Shown here in pieces: positions 6,774-13,767 of a DNA stretch of 13,767 bases. Below the pieces are notes generated by a model. That model saw nothing but the letters and a program-made list of their open reading frames with translations, did no database searches and was not told where the DNA came from. Both the position numbers and the translations under genes were made by a program. The stretch comes from an uncultured Flavobacteriales bacterium (GTDB lineage: Bacteria > Bacteroidota > Bacteroidia > Flavobacteriales > Crocinitomicaceae), in the NCBI GenBank assembly GCA_946479985.1, contig CAMLIF010000109.1, forward strand, positions 1 to 13,767, in the 5' to 3' direction. Position 1 is the stretch's first letter; each line of letters starts with the position of its first letter.

Positions 6774-7994
6774 TTACTGGAATAATTCCGAAAGTACTTC
6801 CTCCAGATCTTTTTCAGACTGAAGAATTTCAATCACTTTTAGTATCACTTCATCTACGTGTTTGTCTGGACAAGAAGCGCCGGATGTAATGCCAATTTTC
6901 AGCTTGCAGTGCGTGCCTAACCAATTCGCTGTCTCAATGATTTCATGTTTGTGAATATCAAAATGGCTGATTACCGAATCCTCTTTTATTTCAGAAGCAT
7001 CTTTAATAAAATATGTTGGAGCCCTCTGCTCTAACAATTCTACTAAATGTGTTGTGTTTGAACTATTGTATCCGCCAACCACAATTGCCAGATCCAGATC
7101 AATTTCCATCAAACCGTAGGTAGCACTTTGATTGTCGTTCGTTGCGTAACAGAGTGTATCACGCGTATCTGCAAAACTCTTAGGGGTGTCTGTTGATGTT
7201 GAATTCTCTGTTACTTCTTTCAGAAACTCTGCTATTGCCTGCGTTTCTGAAGCAAGCATTGTTGTTTGGTTGATTACGCCAAGTTTGTTTAAATGAATCT
7301 CCGGATCAAATCCAACGGTATGCTTTCCTTTAAAGATTTCATAGAATTCTTCTTTCGAAAATTCACCGGTTATACATTTGGCCAATTTCTCAACTTCATG
7401 CATGTCTTTCACAATTACAGCATGTGTATGAGCCGAAGTGTGTGAAAATGTGGCTCTCGTTTCTTCGTGATTGTATTTCCCATGAATGACCAAAGTATGA
7501 TCCTCAGCCGCCAGTTTTTCAGAACGGTTCCAAACCTTTTCAACAAACGGACAAGTAGTATTGTAACGCTGAATTTCAATTCCTTTCTCTGATAGCAGCT
7601 TCTCAATTTCCAATGTGGTTCCGAATGCAGGAATTATTACGATATCATCTGATTTCAAAATGTCCCACGAAAGCAGCTGCCGGCCTTCCGTATCCTGCAT
7701 AAATTGAATTCCTCTTGATTCGAGATCCGAGTTCACTGCAGGGTTGTGAATCATTTGACTCAGCAGATAAATATTCTTCCCCTGATTTTCATCGAGCGCT
7801 TTATATGCAATTTCGATCGCATTTTCTACTCCATAACAAAAGCCGAAATGTCTCGATATATAGATTTCCAAATTCCCGAAATCCAATCTAGTTGGTGTGA
7901 AGTCCTTTTTTCGCGGATCCGAGTCTTTACGGAAATTTTTAACCTTTCCAACGATATCGGATTTGTAATATGACGGGATTTCGAATTGTCTCAT
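6774..7994 (-). CDS. ispH: 4-hydroxy-3-methylbut-2-enyl diphosphate reductase, long form
   Basis: IspH is the last enzyme of the MEP (non-mevalonate) isoprenoid pathway; it reduces HMBPP to IPP and DMAPP with a cytoplasmic iron-sulfur cluster. The cluster cysteines are C53 (HFGFCYGVENA), C148 (NTTCPFVEKV) and C282 (TLCYATNDNQ). Substrate-binding landmarks are H83 (MIHNP), H176 with E178 as the likely proton-relay Glu (KYNHEET), QTT at 243-245, SSNT at 311-314 and SGASCPD near 371-377. At 406 residues it is longer than the E. coli-type enzyme (a little over 300). It has about 40 extra N-terminal residues and internal insertions, matching the long form found in Bacteroidota, cyanobacteria and plants. 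Met1 is the only methionine before residue 81, so the start at 7994 is secure. It converges with the T9SS cargo gene. Confidence 0.97.
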   Translation of the reverse strand: MRQFEIPSYYKSDIVGKVKNFRKDSDPRKKDFTPTRLDFGNLEIYISRHFGFCYGVENAIEIAYKALDENQGKNIYLLSQMIHNPAVNSDLESRGIQFMQDTEGRQLLSWDILKSDDIVIIPAFGTTLEIEKLLSEKGIEIQRYNTTCPFVEKVWNRSEKLAAEDHTLVIHGKYNHEETRATFSHTSAHTHAVIVKDMHEVEKLAKCITGEFSKEEFYEIFKGKHTVGFDPEIHLNKLGVINQTTMLASETQAIAEFLKEVTENSTSTDTPKSFADTRDTLCYATNDNQSATYGLMEIDLDLAIVVGGYNSSNTTHLVELLEQRAPTYFIKDASEIKEDSVISHFDIHKHEIIETANWLGTHCKLKIGITSGASCPDKHVDEVILKVIEILQSEKDLEEVLSELFQ

Positions 7995-8000
7995 GATTCA

Positions 8001-8008
8001 CAAAATTA
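8001..8008 (-). promoter_or_regulatory. possible -7 element very close to the ispH start
   Basis: On the minus strand, TAATTTTG matches TAnnTTTG exactly, but it ends only 6 nt before the ispH ATG. If functional, transcription would start at or next to the ATG and give a leaderless or near-leaderless mRNA. No -33 element is seen at normal spacing; that region holds the terminator of the upstream protease gene. A chance match in A+T-rich sequence is possible. Confidence 0.35.
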
Positions 8009-8025
8009 CTCTTTCAAACGGACAT

Positions 8026-8061
8026 AAAAAAAGCCATCCCAACTATTTGTCGGGATGGCTT
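8026..8061 (-). terminator. rho-independent terminator of the S8 protease gene
   Basis: AAGCCATCCC at 8031-8040 pairs perfectly with GGGATGGCTT at 8052-8061 (10 bp, 11-nt loop). Read on the minus strand, the hairpin is followed by a run of T (A tract on plus, 8026-8032). It lies 19 nt past the protease stop and separates that gene from ispH, so the two are probably not co-transcribed. Confidence 0.9.
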
Positions 8062-8080
8062 CAATAATACTGATAAAGAA

Positions 8081-9670
8081 TTATTTTTTACTTTTCTCCA
8101 ATTTCTTACAAGCCTTTACAGCTGCAGCAACATCTACAACTCCACCAGTAACAGAAAGATTAGCCAGGTTAACCTGATCAGCTTCCGTTCCCGGCTTAAC
8201 AGTTGTTGCTTTCGGATATTTTTTAGATGTGCTCAAAATCACATTTTTGATCTCCAGCATAGTCATGTTAGGGAAATATGATTTCAACATGGCGGCAACA
8301 CCGGCAACCATTGGAGCCGCCATTGAAGTACCCTGTAAAATTTTATATTCGCTTTGCGGAACCGTATTGTAAATCTCGAATCCGGGAGCAAAAACGTCTA
8401 CTTTGGTTACACCATAGTTTGAAAAGTCTGCTGCCAAATGTTTCGGATCTTTAGTAGAAGCTCCAATTGTAAGGTAATGATCATTCTTCTTTGTCTGGAA
8501 CGAGTATGAGCTTGTAGGGTAATTATCCGTTACGTCTACATCTGCACCGTCATTTCCTGCTGCATGAATTAACAATACTCCTTTTGAATCTGCATAAGCC
8601 AAAGCATCATATACTTCTTTTTGGTGCGGAGAATATCCTTTTCCGAAAGACATATTAATAACTGAAGCTCCGTTGTCAACCGCATAACGAATTGCCAAAG
8701 CGATATCTTTATCCTGCTCATCTCCATCCGGAACTGCACGTAAAGACATTAGTTTAATATCTGTTGCAACACCATCGCCACCAATGTTGTTATGACGAAC
8801 TGCTCCGATGATTCCACCCACGTGTGTTCCGTGCAGCGCATCAGGGCCTTCAACATCATTATTTCCGTAATGAATATCCATGAAGTTATCCGGGTCATCA
8901 CCGATAAATTCACGATCATTATAAGTAGTAATCAATTGGTAACCTGTGGCAGCTTCCATTGCTTCCAAACCTTCGTTAATTGCGGCAACTGTCAATTGAC
9001 CAGAAGCAATGAACATACCGATTTGCTGCATTTGCATTTCTTCTCCGGTAGCAGGTTTCCATTCCTGTAATTGTTTCTCGGTGAAATTTTTACCGAACTT
9101 TTTCTCAAGTTCTGCTTGAATCGTAGGAAGCATTTCAGCCAATTGCTTGTACTGTGTCATTGCTCCTTTGTAATCCTTCAATTCGTCGTTAACTTCTTTC
9201 GAAACTTTTTTGTACAATTCGTAATCTGCTTTTTCAGAATCCGAGATTGAGCTTGCTTCACGTCCTTCGAATTTAGGCCCTAACTTTGCCATGATTCTCG
9301 TTTTCTCCAAACGGGCATATTTTTGGTTCTGACCATCGGCACCTCCTAAGAAATTCCAGCCATGGACATCATCTACATAACCATTTTTATCGTCATCAAT
9401 TCCGTTGTTCGGAACTTCATCCTGATTCACCCAGATTTGTCCTTTCAAATCTTCGTGTTCAATATCAATTCCTGAATCAATAACCGCTACAATAACCGTT
9501 GTAGTTTTCTTTTTCTTCAGTGCTTTGTAAGCCTTTTCAGTATTCATTCCTGTTCCGGCACCATTGTACCAGTTCAAAATCTTAGAATCAACACTCTCCT
9601 GACCGTAGAAAAAATTCATTACACCAAAAGAAAATAAGGCCAATGAAAGAGAAATAATGCGTTTTTTCAT
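8081..9670 (-). CDS. secreted subtilisin-family (S8) serine protease with a large insertion
   Basis: The 529-residue protein begins with a signal peptide (about 1-24, ending FFYGQ). The S8 catalytic residues are all present: D65 in VAVIDSGID, H280 in HGTHVGG, oxyanion N373 in AAGNDG and S449 in QGTSMAAPMVAGVAA. In subtilisin the Asp and His are about 30 residues apart; here they are 215 apart because of an insertion of about 155 residues (roughly 110-265). It is rich in Lys, Glu and Gln and looks helical (KADYELYKKVSKEVNDELK). No I9-type propeptide is evident, since the catalytic core begins about 35 residues after the signal. There is no T9SS sorting domain; the C-terminus is lysine-rich (CKKLEKSKK). 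It is probably periplasmic, or surface-located by another route. It diverges from a second S8 gene at 9800. Confidence 0.95.
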   Translation of the reverse strand: MKKRIISLSLALFSFGVMNFFYGQESVDSKILNWYNGAGTGMNTEKAYKALKKKKTTTVIVAVIDSGIDIEHEDLKGQIWVNQDEVPNNGIDDDKNGYVDDVHGWNFLGGADGQNQKYARLEKTRIMAKLGPKFEGREASSISDSEKADYELYKKVSKEVNDELKDYKGAMTQYKQLAEMLPTIQAELEKKFGKNFTEKQLQEWKPATGEEMQMQQIGMFIASGQLTVAAINEGLEAMEAATGYQLITTYNDREFIGDDPDNFMDIHYGNNDVEGPDALHGTHVGGIIGAVRHNNIGGDGVATDIKLMSLRAVPDGDEQDKDIALAIRYAVDNGASVINMSFGKGYSPHQKEVYDALAYADSKGVLLIHAAGNDGADVDVTDNYPTSSYSFQTKKNDHYLTIGASTKDPKHLAADFSNYGVTKVDVFAPGFEIYNTVPQSEYKILQGTSMAAPMVAGVAAMLKSYFPNMTMLEIKNVILSTSKKYPKATTVKPGTEADQVNLANLSVTGGVVDVAAAVKACKKLEKSKK

Positions 9671-9799
9671 ATGTGTTTTCGTTAATATCTGAATTAGTTT
9701 TGAGCAAATATCGTACTTTGCAAACTAATTCACTTGTTCTTTTTAAGAAAGCCCGAATATAGTCAGAAAAATTTTGTTAAATACTACTAATACCTGCAC

Positions 9800-12346
9800 A
9801 TGAAACAACTAAAACTACTTTTTTTAGCTTTTTTTATCATCCCGACTACACTAAACGCGCAGTCAGACAATTTCAAATTCAAGAAGCTTCTCCAGGAACA
9901 TCCTAACGAAAAAACCGCATTTGCTGTAACAAACACTTCAGGTACGCTCGATAAATTAATGGGCGACAAAGACATTATTGTGAAGCAGGTTTCGAGAAAC
10001 TGGATCTATATTCAGGCAGCACCGGCATGGATCGAAAATGCACAAAAAACAAAACTTATTGAGTCATTTTATATTGAATTGAACACCGGTCAGCCACTGA
10101 ATGATTCAACACGTGTAAAACATTTCGTAAATGAAGTTCACTCCGGAATGGGCGGACTACCCGCTGCATTTACCGGAAAAGATGTGATCATCGGATTTGT
10201 AGATCAGGGAATTGATCATCAGCATCCTGATTTCCAGAATCCTGACGGAACAACACGTGTTCTTTATTATTGGGATCATACCATGGGGCTTGATGCTGTA
10301 AGAACTCCTGCAGAATACGGTTACGGACAAGTTTTCTATGCTTCAGATATTAACGCCGGAAATTGCCCGGCAACCGAAGAATCGTCTGCTCACGGAACAA
10401 CAGTAGCCGGTGCTGCCGCTGCCAACGGACTTGCAAATGGCCGCGAAAAAGGAATGGCACCGGATGCAAAACTCATCATTATTGAAACAAATTTCTACCT
10501 TCCGAACTGGACATTAACTGTTGCCGATGCCTGTGATTTTGTTTTTGCAAAAGCAGATTCATTAGGTTTGCCGGCAATTGTAAACCTTTCAGTTGGCAGT
10601 TATCTTGGAAGTCACGACGGTGATGATCCTGCCGCTGAACTGATGGAAGCACTTCTGGATGAGCAACCCGGGAGACTCATTGTAGGAGCAGCCGGTAACT
10701 CCGGGGGCTGGGGCAAGTATCACGTTCAGGGGAATATTGACAGCGATACTTCTTTTGTATGGATCAAACCAAATCCAGGTTCTCAATTAGGAGCAAACAC
10801 TTGTTATATGGATTTATGGACCGATCTTTCTGATGCTACTTTCAAATACGGGTTCGGAGCCAATCTTCCGTCGGGAAGCTACTCTGAAAGAGCCGAAACG
10901 CAATACAGAAATGCAACTGCAGGGGCCGGAACAACTTTGCGCGACACCTTGTGGAACAACGGAAACAGAATTGCGACTATTGAAATTTATCCTGAAATCG
11001 TGGGAACAAATCTTCATATCGAGTTTTATTTCAACAACGTAGATTCAACCAATTACAATTACTCTGTTAAAACGGTTGGTTCGGGTATGTATGATGCATG
11101 GACAGGATCTCTTTCGATTTCTTTGAATGATATGGAAACGAACATTCCAACTGCAGCAATTCTCCCGGAAATCATACATTATAACATGCCCGATAGTTTA
11201 CAAACTATTGTTTCTTCCTGGAACTGCTCTGAAAAAGTGATCTCTGTAGGGAATATTCGAAACAGATTACACCATATAGACGGGAACGGAGACGAATACT
11301 CCCCTGTTCCTACATATATGGCAAATGTTGGTCAACTAAGTGACAACTCTTCAAAAGGGCCGAGCAGACACGGAGTTGTAAAACCGGAAATTGTTGCTTG
11401 CGGAGATGTGGCCCTGAGTGCAGGACCGCTTTGGTTCGTGCAGGAACCGGGTTACTGGGCTTCTGTTTCCGACGATCATTTACACATGCGAAACGGCGGA
11501 ACTTCAATGGCCTCGCCAGTTGTGGCCGGAATTGCAGCACTTTATTTTGAGAAATGTAAAAATGGAACTTATGCCAGCTTCATGAACGATATGAAGAACA
11601 CGGCATATACAGACAATTACACGGGAGCCGTTCCAAACTTCGCTTACGGTTACGGAAAAATTCATGCTTTGGATTTGTTGCTGGAAAGCAATTATTCTTC
11701 TACAGTTTCAGGCACATCACCTTTATGTATTAACGACAGTCTGGACGCAGTAAGTGTTCCACCGTTAACTTCTGCGGTTTGGAATACTTCAGATGAAACA
11801 CTTCATTTACCTGTTCCTGCAGGAGGTTCTTATTCATTCATCGGATACAATAACCTTGGGTGCGTAAGTTACTCCGACACATTTGACGTTGTATTGCTCA
11901 CTCCGGCGCCGGTTCCTGTAATTGTTGTGAACGGTACTATTTTGTCTACTGCTGATTATCCGGACCTTCAATGGTACGAAAATGGCAATCCGATTTCCGG
12001 TGCTACAAATGACACACTGATTATTCCTTCAAACAGTACAAGTGTATATACAGTTGTAACAACCAGCGTTGACGGTTGTTCGCGAGAATCTGCTCCCTAC
12101 CAGATCGGTGCAGGTTTAATTGAACTAACAAGTGCTTATACCTTATTCCCGAATCCGGGTAAAAATTCGTTCCAGGTTGTTTCAGGGAATAAGATCTCAA
12201 AAATTGTAGTGAGTGATTTAAGCGGAAAAATAATCGTTACGTCCAATTCTTCTGCAATCGACTGTTCACAATGGTCGAGCGGAGCCTACCTGGTAAAAAT
12301 CACAGGAGAAACAAGTACTCAAACTCTGAAATTTATCAAAGAATAG
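9800..12346 (+). CDS. subtilisin-family (S8) protease with T9SS sorting domain
   Basis: The 848-residue protein has a signal peptide (about 1-21, ending TLNAQ), an N-terminal region of about 100 residues that may be a propeptide, and an S8 domain. Its catalytic residues are D135 (IGFVDQGIDH), H198 (SAHGTTVAG), oxyanion N300 (GAAGNSGG) and S569 (GGTSMASPVVAG). The gap of about 270 residues between N300 and S569 is a beta-rich insertion of the jelly-roll or PPC-like kind often seen in Bacteroidota S8A enzymes. Residues 635-770 look like Ig-like or beta-sandwich modules (CINDSL, LQWYENGNPISGATN). Residues 780-848 are a type A T9SS sorting domain (LFPNPGKNSFQV, then VVSDLSGKIIV, then WSSGAYLVKI, ending TLKFIKE). 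It should be an extracellular or surface protease. It is transcribed away from the 8081-9670 protease across 129 bp. Confidence 0.95.
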   Translation: MKQLKLLFLAFFIIPTTLNAQSDNFKFKKLLQEHPNEKTAFAVTNTSGTLDKLMGDKDIIVKQVSRNWIYIQAAPAWIENAQKTKLIESFYIELNTGQPLNDSTRVKHFVNEVHSGMGGLPAAFTGKDVIIGFVDQGIDHQHPDFQNPDGTTRVLYYWDHTMGLDAVRTPAEYGYGQVFYASDINAGNCPATEESSAHGTTVAGAAAANGLANGREKGMAPDAKLIIIETNFYLPNWTLTVADACDFVFAKADSLGLPAIVNLSVGSYLGSHDGDDPAAELMEALLDEQPGRLIVGAAGNSGGWGKYHVQGNIDSDTSFVWIKPNPGSQLGANTCYMDLWTDLSDATFKYGFGANLPSGSYSERAETQYRNATAGAGTTLRDTLWNNGNRIATIEIYPEIVGTNLHIEFYFNNVDSTNYNYSVKTVGSGMYDAWTGSLSISLNDMETNIPTAAILPEIIHYNMPDSLQTIVSSWNCSEKVISVGNIRNRLHHIDGNGDEYSPVPTYMANVGQLSDNSSKGPSRHGVVKPEIVACGDVALSAGPLWFVQEPGYWASVSDDHLHMRNGGTSMASPVVAGIAALYFEKCKNGTYASFMNDMKNTAYTDNYTGAVPNFAYGYGKIHALDLLLESNYSSTVSGTSPLCINDSLDAVSVPPLTSAVWNTSDETLHLPVPAGGSYSFIGYNNLGCVSYSDTFDVVLLTPAPVPVIVVNGTILSTADYPDLQWYENGNPISGATNDTLIIPSNSTSVYTVVTTSVDGCSRESAPYQIGAGLIELTSAYTLFPNPGKNSFQVVSGNKISKIVVSDLSGKIIVTSNSSAIDCSQWSSGAYLVKITGETSTQTLKFIKE

Positions 12347-12367
12347 AGTCAAATAAAAACAAAGCCT

Positions 12368-12375
12368 TATTTTTG
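12368..12375 (+). promoter_or_regulatory. Bacteroidota -7 promoter element of the DUF5606 gene
   Basis: TATTTTTG matches TAnnTTTG exactly and ends 19 nt before the ATG at 12395, in the 48-bp gap after the protease stop. It suggests the DUF5606 gene has its own promoter despite the short gap. No convincing -33 element is visible. Confidence 0.6.
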
Positions 12376-12394
12376 AGGCAAATTTTAGAAGTAA

Positions 12395-13036
12395 ATGAAC
12401 TTAGCTGGAATAATTGCAATCTCTGGAAAACCAGGATTATTTAAAGTAATCGCACAAGGTAAAAATAACCTGATCGTAGAATCATTGGAAGATCGTAAGA
12501 AAGTTCCGGCGTACGCTACAGACAGAATCTCCGCATTGGAAGATATCTCAATTTACACAGTTGATGATGACAAACCTTTAAAAGAGATTTTTACAGTGAT
12601 CTTTGAAAAAGAAAAAGGTGGTACAACTATTTCTCACAAAGAAGATGCAGCAAAATTGCAAAAATACCTTTTAGAGATTCTTCCGAATTACGATCAGGAG
12701 CGTGTTTACGGTTCTGATATCAAGAAATTGTTCCAATGGTACAATTTACTGCACAAAGCGGGTGAATTGAAACCTGAAGAGCCTGTTGTTGAGGAAAAGG
12801 AAGAGAAAAAAGCGAATGCTTCGACAAGCCCAGCAACAAAAAAGAAAACTGCAAAAGCTGATGCGACCGATGAAACTGCTGAAACTCCTGCAAAGAAAGC
12901 ACCTGCTAAAAAGGCAGCTCCTGCAAAAGCTGCAGTTAAAGCTGTTGCTCCGAAAGGACCGGTTAAAGCAGCCGGAAAAGCAGCAAGCGCGAAAAAAGTT
13001 GCAGCTCCTAAAACAGGATCAAGCAGAGGGAAATAA
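12395..13036 (+). CDS. DUF5606 protein with a histone-H1-like Lys/Ala tail
   Basis: The 213-residue protein has two distinct parts. Residues 1-127 match what I know as the DUF5606 domain of Bacteroidota: MNLAGIIAISGKPGLFKVIAQ, then NNLIVESLEDRKKVPAYA, ISALEDISIYT and a final helix, LFQWYNLLHKAGEL. No function is established for this domain to my knowledge. Residues 130-140 are Glu/Lys-rich. From about 143 to 213 the sequence is almost only Lys, Ala, Pro and Thr, with repeated PAKKA, PAKA and KAAGKA units, much like the C-terminal tail of histone H1 and H1-like bacterial proteins. The tail is strongly basic and disordered, and could bind nucleic acid; this is inference. It has no signal peptide, so it is cytoplasmic. 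It has its own likely promoter and a strong terminator, so it is probably monocistronic. Confidence 0.9.
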   Translation: MNLAGIIAISGKPGLFKVIAQGKNNLIVESLEDRKKVPAYATDRISALEDISIYTVDDDKPLKEIFTVIFEKEKGGTTISHKEDAAKLQKYLLEILPNYDQERVYGSDIKKLFQWYNLLHKAGELKPEEPVVEEKEEKKANASTSPATKKKTAKADATDETAETPAKKAPAKKAAPAKAAVKAVAPKGPVKAAGKAASAKKVAAPKTGSSRGK

Positions 13037-13055
13037 TAGCCTATTCAATATTTTA

Positions 13056-13094
13056 AAGTTCCGGTCCGCCTCAGGTGGATCGGAACTTTTTTTT
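13056..13094 (+). terminator. strong rho-independent terminator after the DUF5606 gene
   Basis: A 15-bp stem (13056-13070 with 13074-13088, including two G-T pairs) closes a TCA loop and runs into eight T at 13087-13094. It starts 20 nt after the stop codon. It isolates the DUF5606 gene from the downstream peptidase gene. Confidence 0.95.
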
Positions 13095-13194
13095 GCCTTA
13101 CATTTTCAATGCTCATTTTTGAGTAATTTGGTAAAGTCTCCCACAGACACAGATTAAGAGTGGAAAACTAAGAACTCTATATTGCAAGAAAACA

Positions 13195-13767
13195 ATGAGA
13201 AATTACATAGCTAAAGACTTTAAATGCGACTCCTGGGAGTCTGTTTCCGTATATTACAACGATCTGAAGAATCGAGTAATTGCCACCAAAGAAGATTTTC
13301 TTCAATGGCTGAAAGATAAGAGTGAACTGGAAGCAGTTTTGGAAGAAGATATGGCCTGGCGCTATATCAAAATGACTATTGATACCACAGACGAAGAGCG
13401 TGCAAACGCCTACTCTTTCTTTGTGAATGAGATACAGCCGCATTTAGCTCCGGAAGAAGATGCTCTGAATAAAAAGATGCTTGAACAGAGCTGGGTAGAT
13501 GAGTTGAAAAAAGAGTCCGAAGCTTATCATATCTATTTCAGAGGAGCTGAAACTGCTTTAAAATTATTCTCCGAGAAAAACATTCCGCTTGAAACAGAAT
13601 TGAGCGAATTGAGCCAAACGTACAGCGGAATAATTGGCGCACAGCAAATCGAATACAAAGGAGAAATGCTTACAATGCCGAGAGCGGCTAATTTATTGAA
13701 AGATCCGGATCCGCAAATCCGTGAAGAAGTTTATGGGTTAATTGTTAAGCGCAGATCGCAAGACACC
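13195..13767 (+). CDS. M3-family oligoendopeptidase (N-terminal part, cut by window edge)
   Basis: The frame from ATG 13195 is open to the last base of the window (191 codons), so the gene continues beyond it. The protein begins MRNYIAKDFKCDSWESV. It has the helical N-terminal region typical of Bacteroidota M3 oligoendopeptidases (PepF-like): DFLQWLKDKSELEAVLEEDMAW, then MTIDTTDEERANAYSFFV and IQPHLAPEEDALNKKMLE, then IYFRGAETALKLFSEKN. Enzymes of this family are cytoplasmic zinc peptidases that cleave short peptides. The HExxH zinc motif normally lies far downstream, outside this window, so activity cannot be judged. No in-frame start exists upstream as far as 13150. The 100-bp gap after the terminator holds only weak promoter-like matches (CATTTTTG at 13114-13121). 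Confidence 0.88.
   Translation, partial: MRNYIAKDFKCDSWESVSVYYNDLKNRVIATKEDFLQWLKDKSELEAVLEEDMAWRYIKMTIDTTDEERANAYSFFVNEIQPHLAPEEDALNKKMLEQSWVDELKKESEAYHIYFRGAETALKLFSEKNIPLETELSELSQTYSGIIGAQQIEYKGEMLTMPRAANLLKDPDPQIREEVYGLIVKRRSQDT

Noticed and set aside
6608..6889. Plus-strand open frame between the T9SS cargo gene and ispH
   Set aside because: It overlaps the end of the cargo gene, crosses its terminator and lies antisense to ispH; no domain or signal is visible.
9787..9975. Minus-strand 62-codon open frame at the start of the second S8 protease
   Set aside because: It is antisense to the signal peptide region of a well-supported gene and shows no coding features of its own.
12364..12379. 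GCCT...AGGC hairpin followed by AAATTTT, as a terminator of the T9SS protease gene
   Set aside because: The stem is only 4 bp, there is no proper T tract, and the loop is the -7 promoter element of the next gene.
12786..13157. Plus-strand open frame of 123 codons rich in Lys, Leu, Arg and Gln
   Set aside because: It is a frame-shifted reading of the Lys/Ala repeat tail of the DUF5606 gene and runs through the strong terminator at 13056-13094.
1..13767. CRISPR array, tRNA or rRNA genes, insertion sequence or phage genes
   Set aside because: I found no regularly spaced repeats, cloverleaf or rRNA-like stretches, transposase motifs, or phage-type proteins.

Overview
The window looks like chromosomal DNA of a member of the Bacteroidota, most likely an aquatic Flavobacteriales lineage of the Crocinitomicaceae/Fluviicola type. 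The taxon is inferred, not tested. The grounds are two secreted proteins with C-terminal sorting domains of the type IX secretion system (T9SS), a DUF5606 protein, a long-form IspH, several TAnnTTTG -7 promoter elements, A-rich leaders without Shine-Dalgarno sequences, and moderate to low G+C. I see no tRNA, rRNA, CRISPR array, insertion sequence or phage gene.

Left part (1-3911). A truncated acyl-CoA thioesterase gene on the minus strand diverges from an orphan NarL-type response regulator gene. A compact three-gene group follows on the plus strand: a secreted 409-residue protein, an ECF sigma factor whose start overlaps it by ATGA, and a single-pass membrane protein in the anti-sigma position. 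Together they look like a cell-surface signalling operon whose putative secreted partner is its first gene.

Middle part (3908-7994). A minus-strand gene overlaps the end of the sigma operon tail to tail. It encodes a receiver, class III adenylyl cyclase and HD-hydrolase fusion. The cyclase residues are intact, but Asn stands where the receiver phosphoacceptor Asp should be, so the protein may be a self-contained cyclic-nucleotide switch. Next come a strongly expressed-looking T9SS cargo protein with a clear promoter and terminator, and a convergent ispH gene of the isoprenoid (MEP) pathway.

Right part (8081-13767). Two subtilisin-family (S8) proteases are divergently transcribed. One is a conventional secreted or periplasmic enzyme with a large charged insertion between its catalytic Asp and His. 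The other carries a T9SS sorting domain. They are followed by a DUF5606 protein with a histone-H1-like Lys/Ala tail, a strong 15-bp terminator, and the N-terminal third or so of an M3-family oligoendopeptidase that runs off the window.

Most genes are recognisable families. The least ordinary items are the receiver-cyclase-HD fusion and the sigma operon with its secreted first gene. Nothing here proves an undescribed system; these two are the best candidates.
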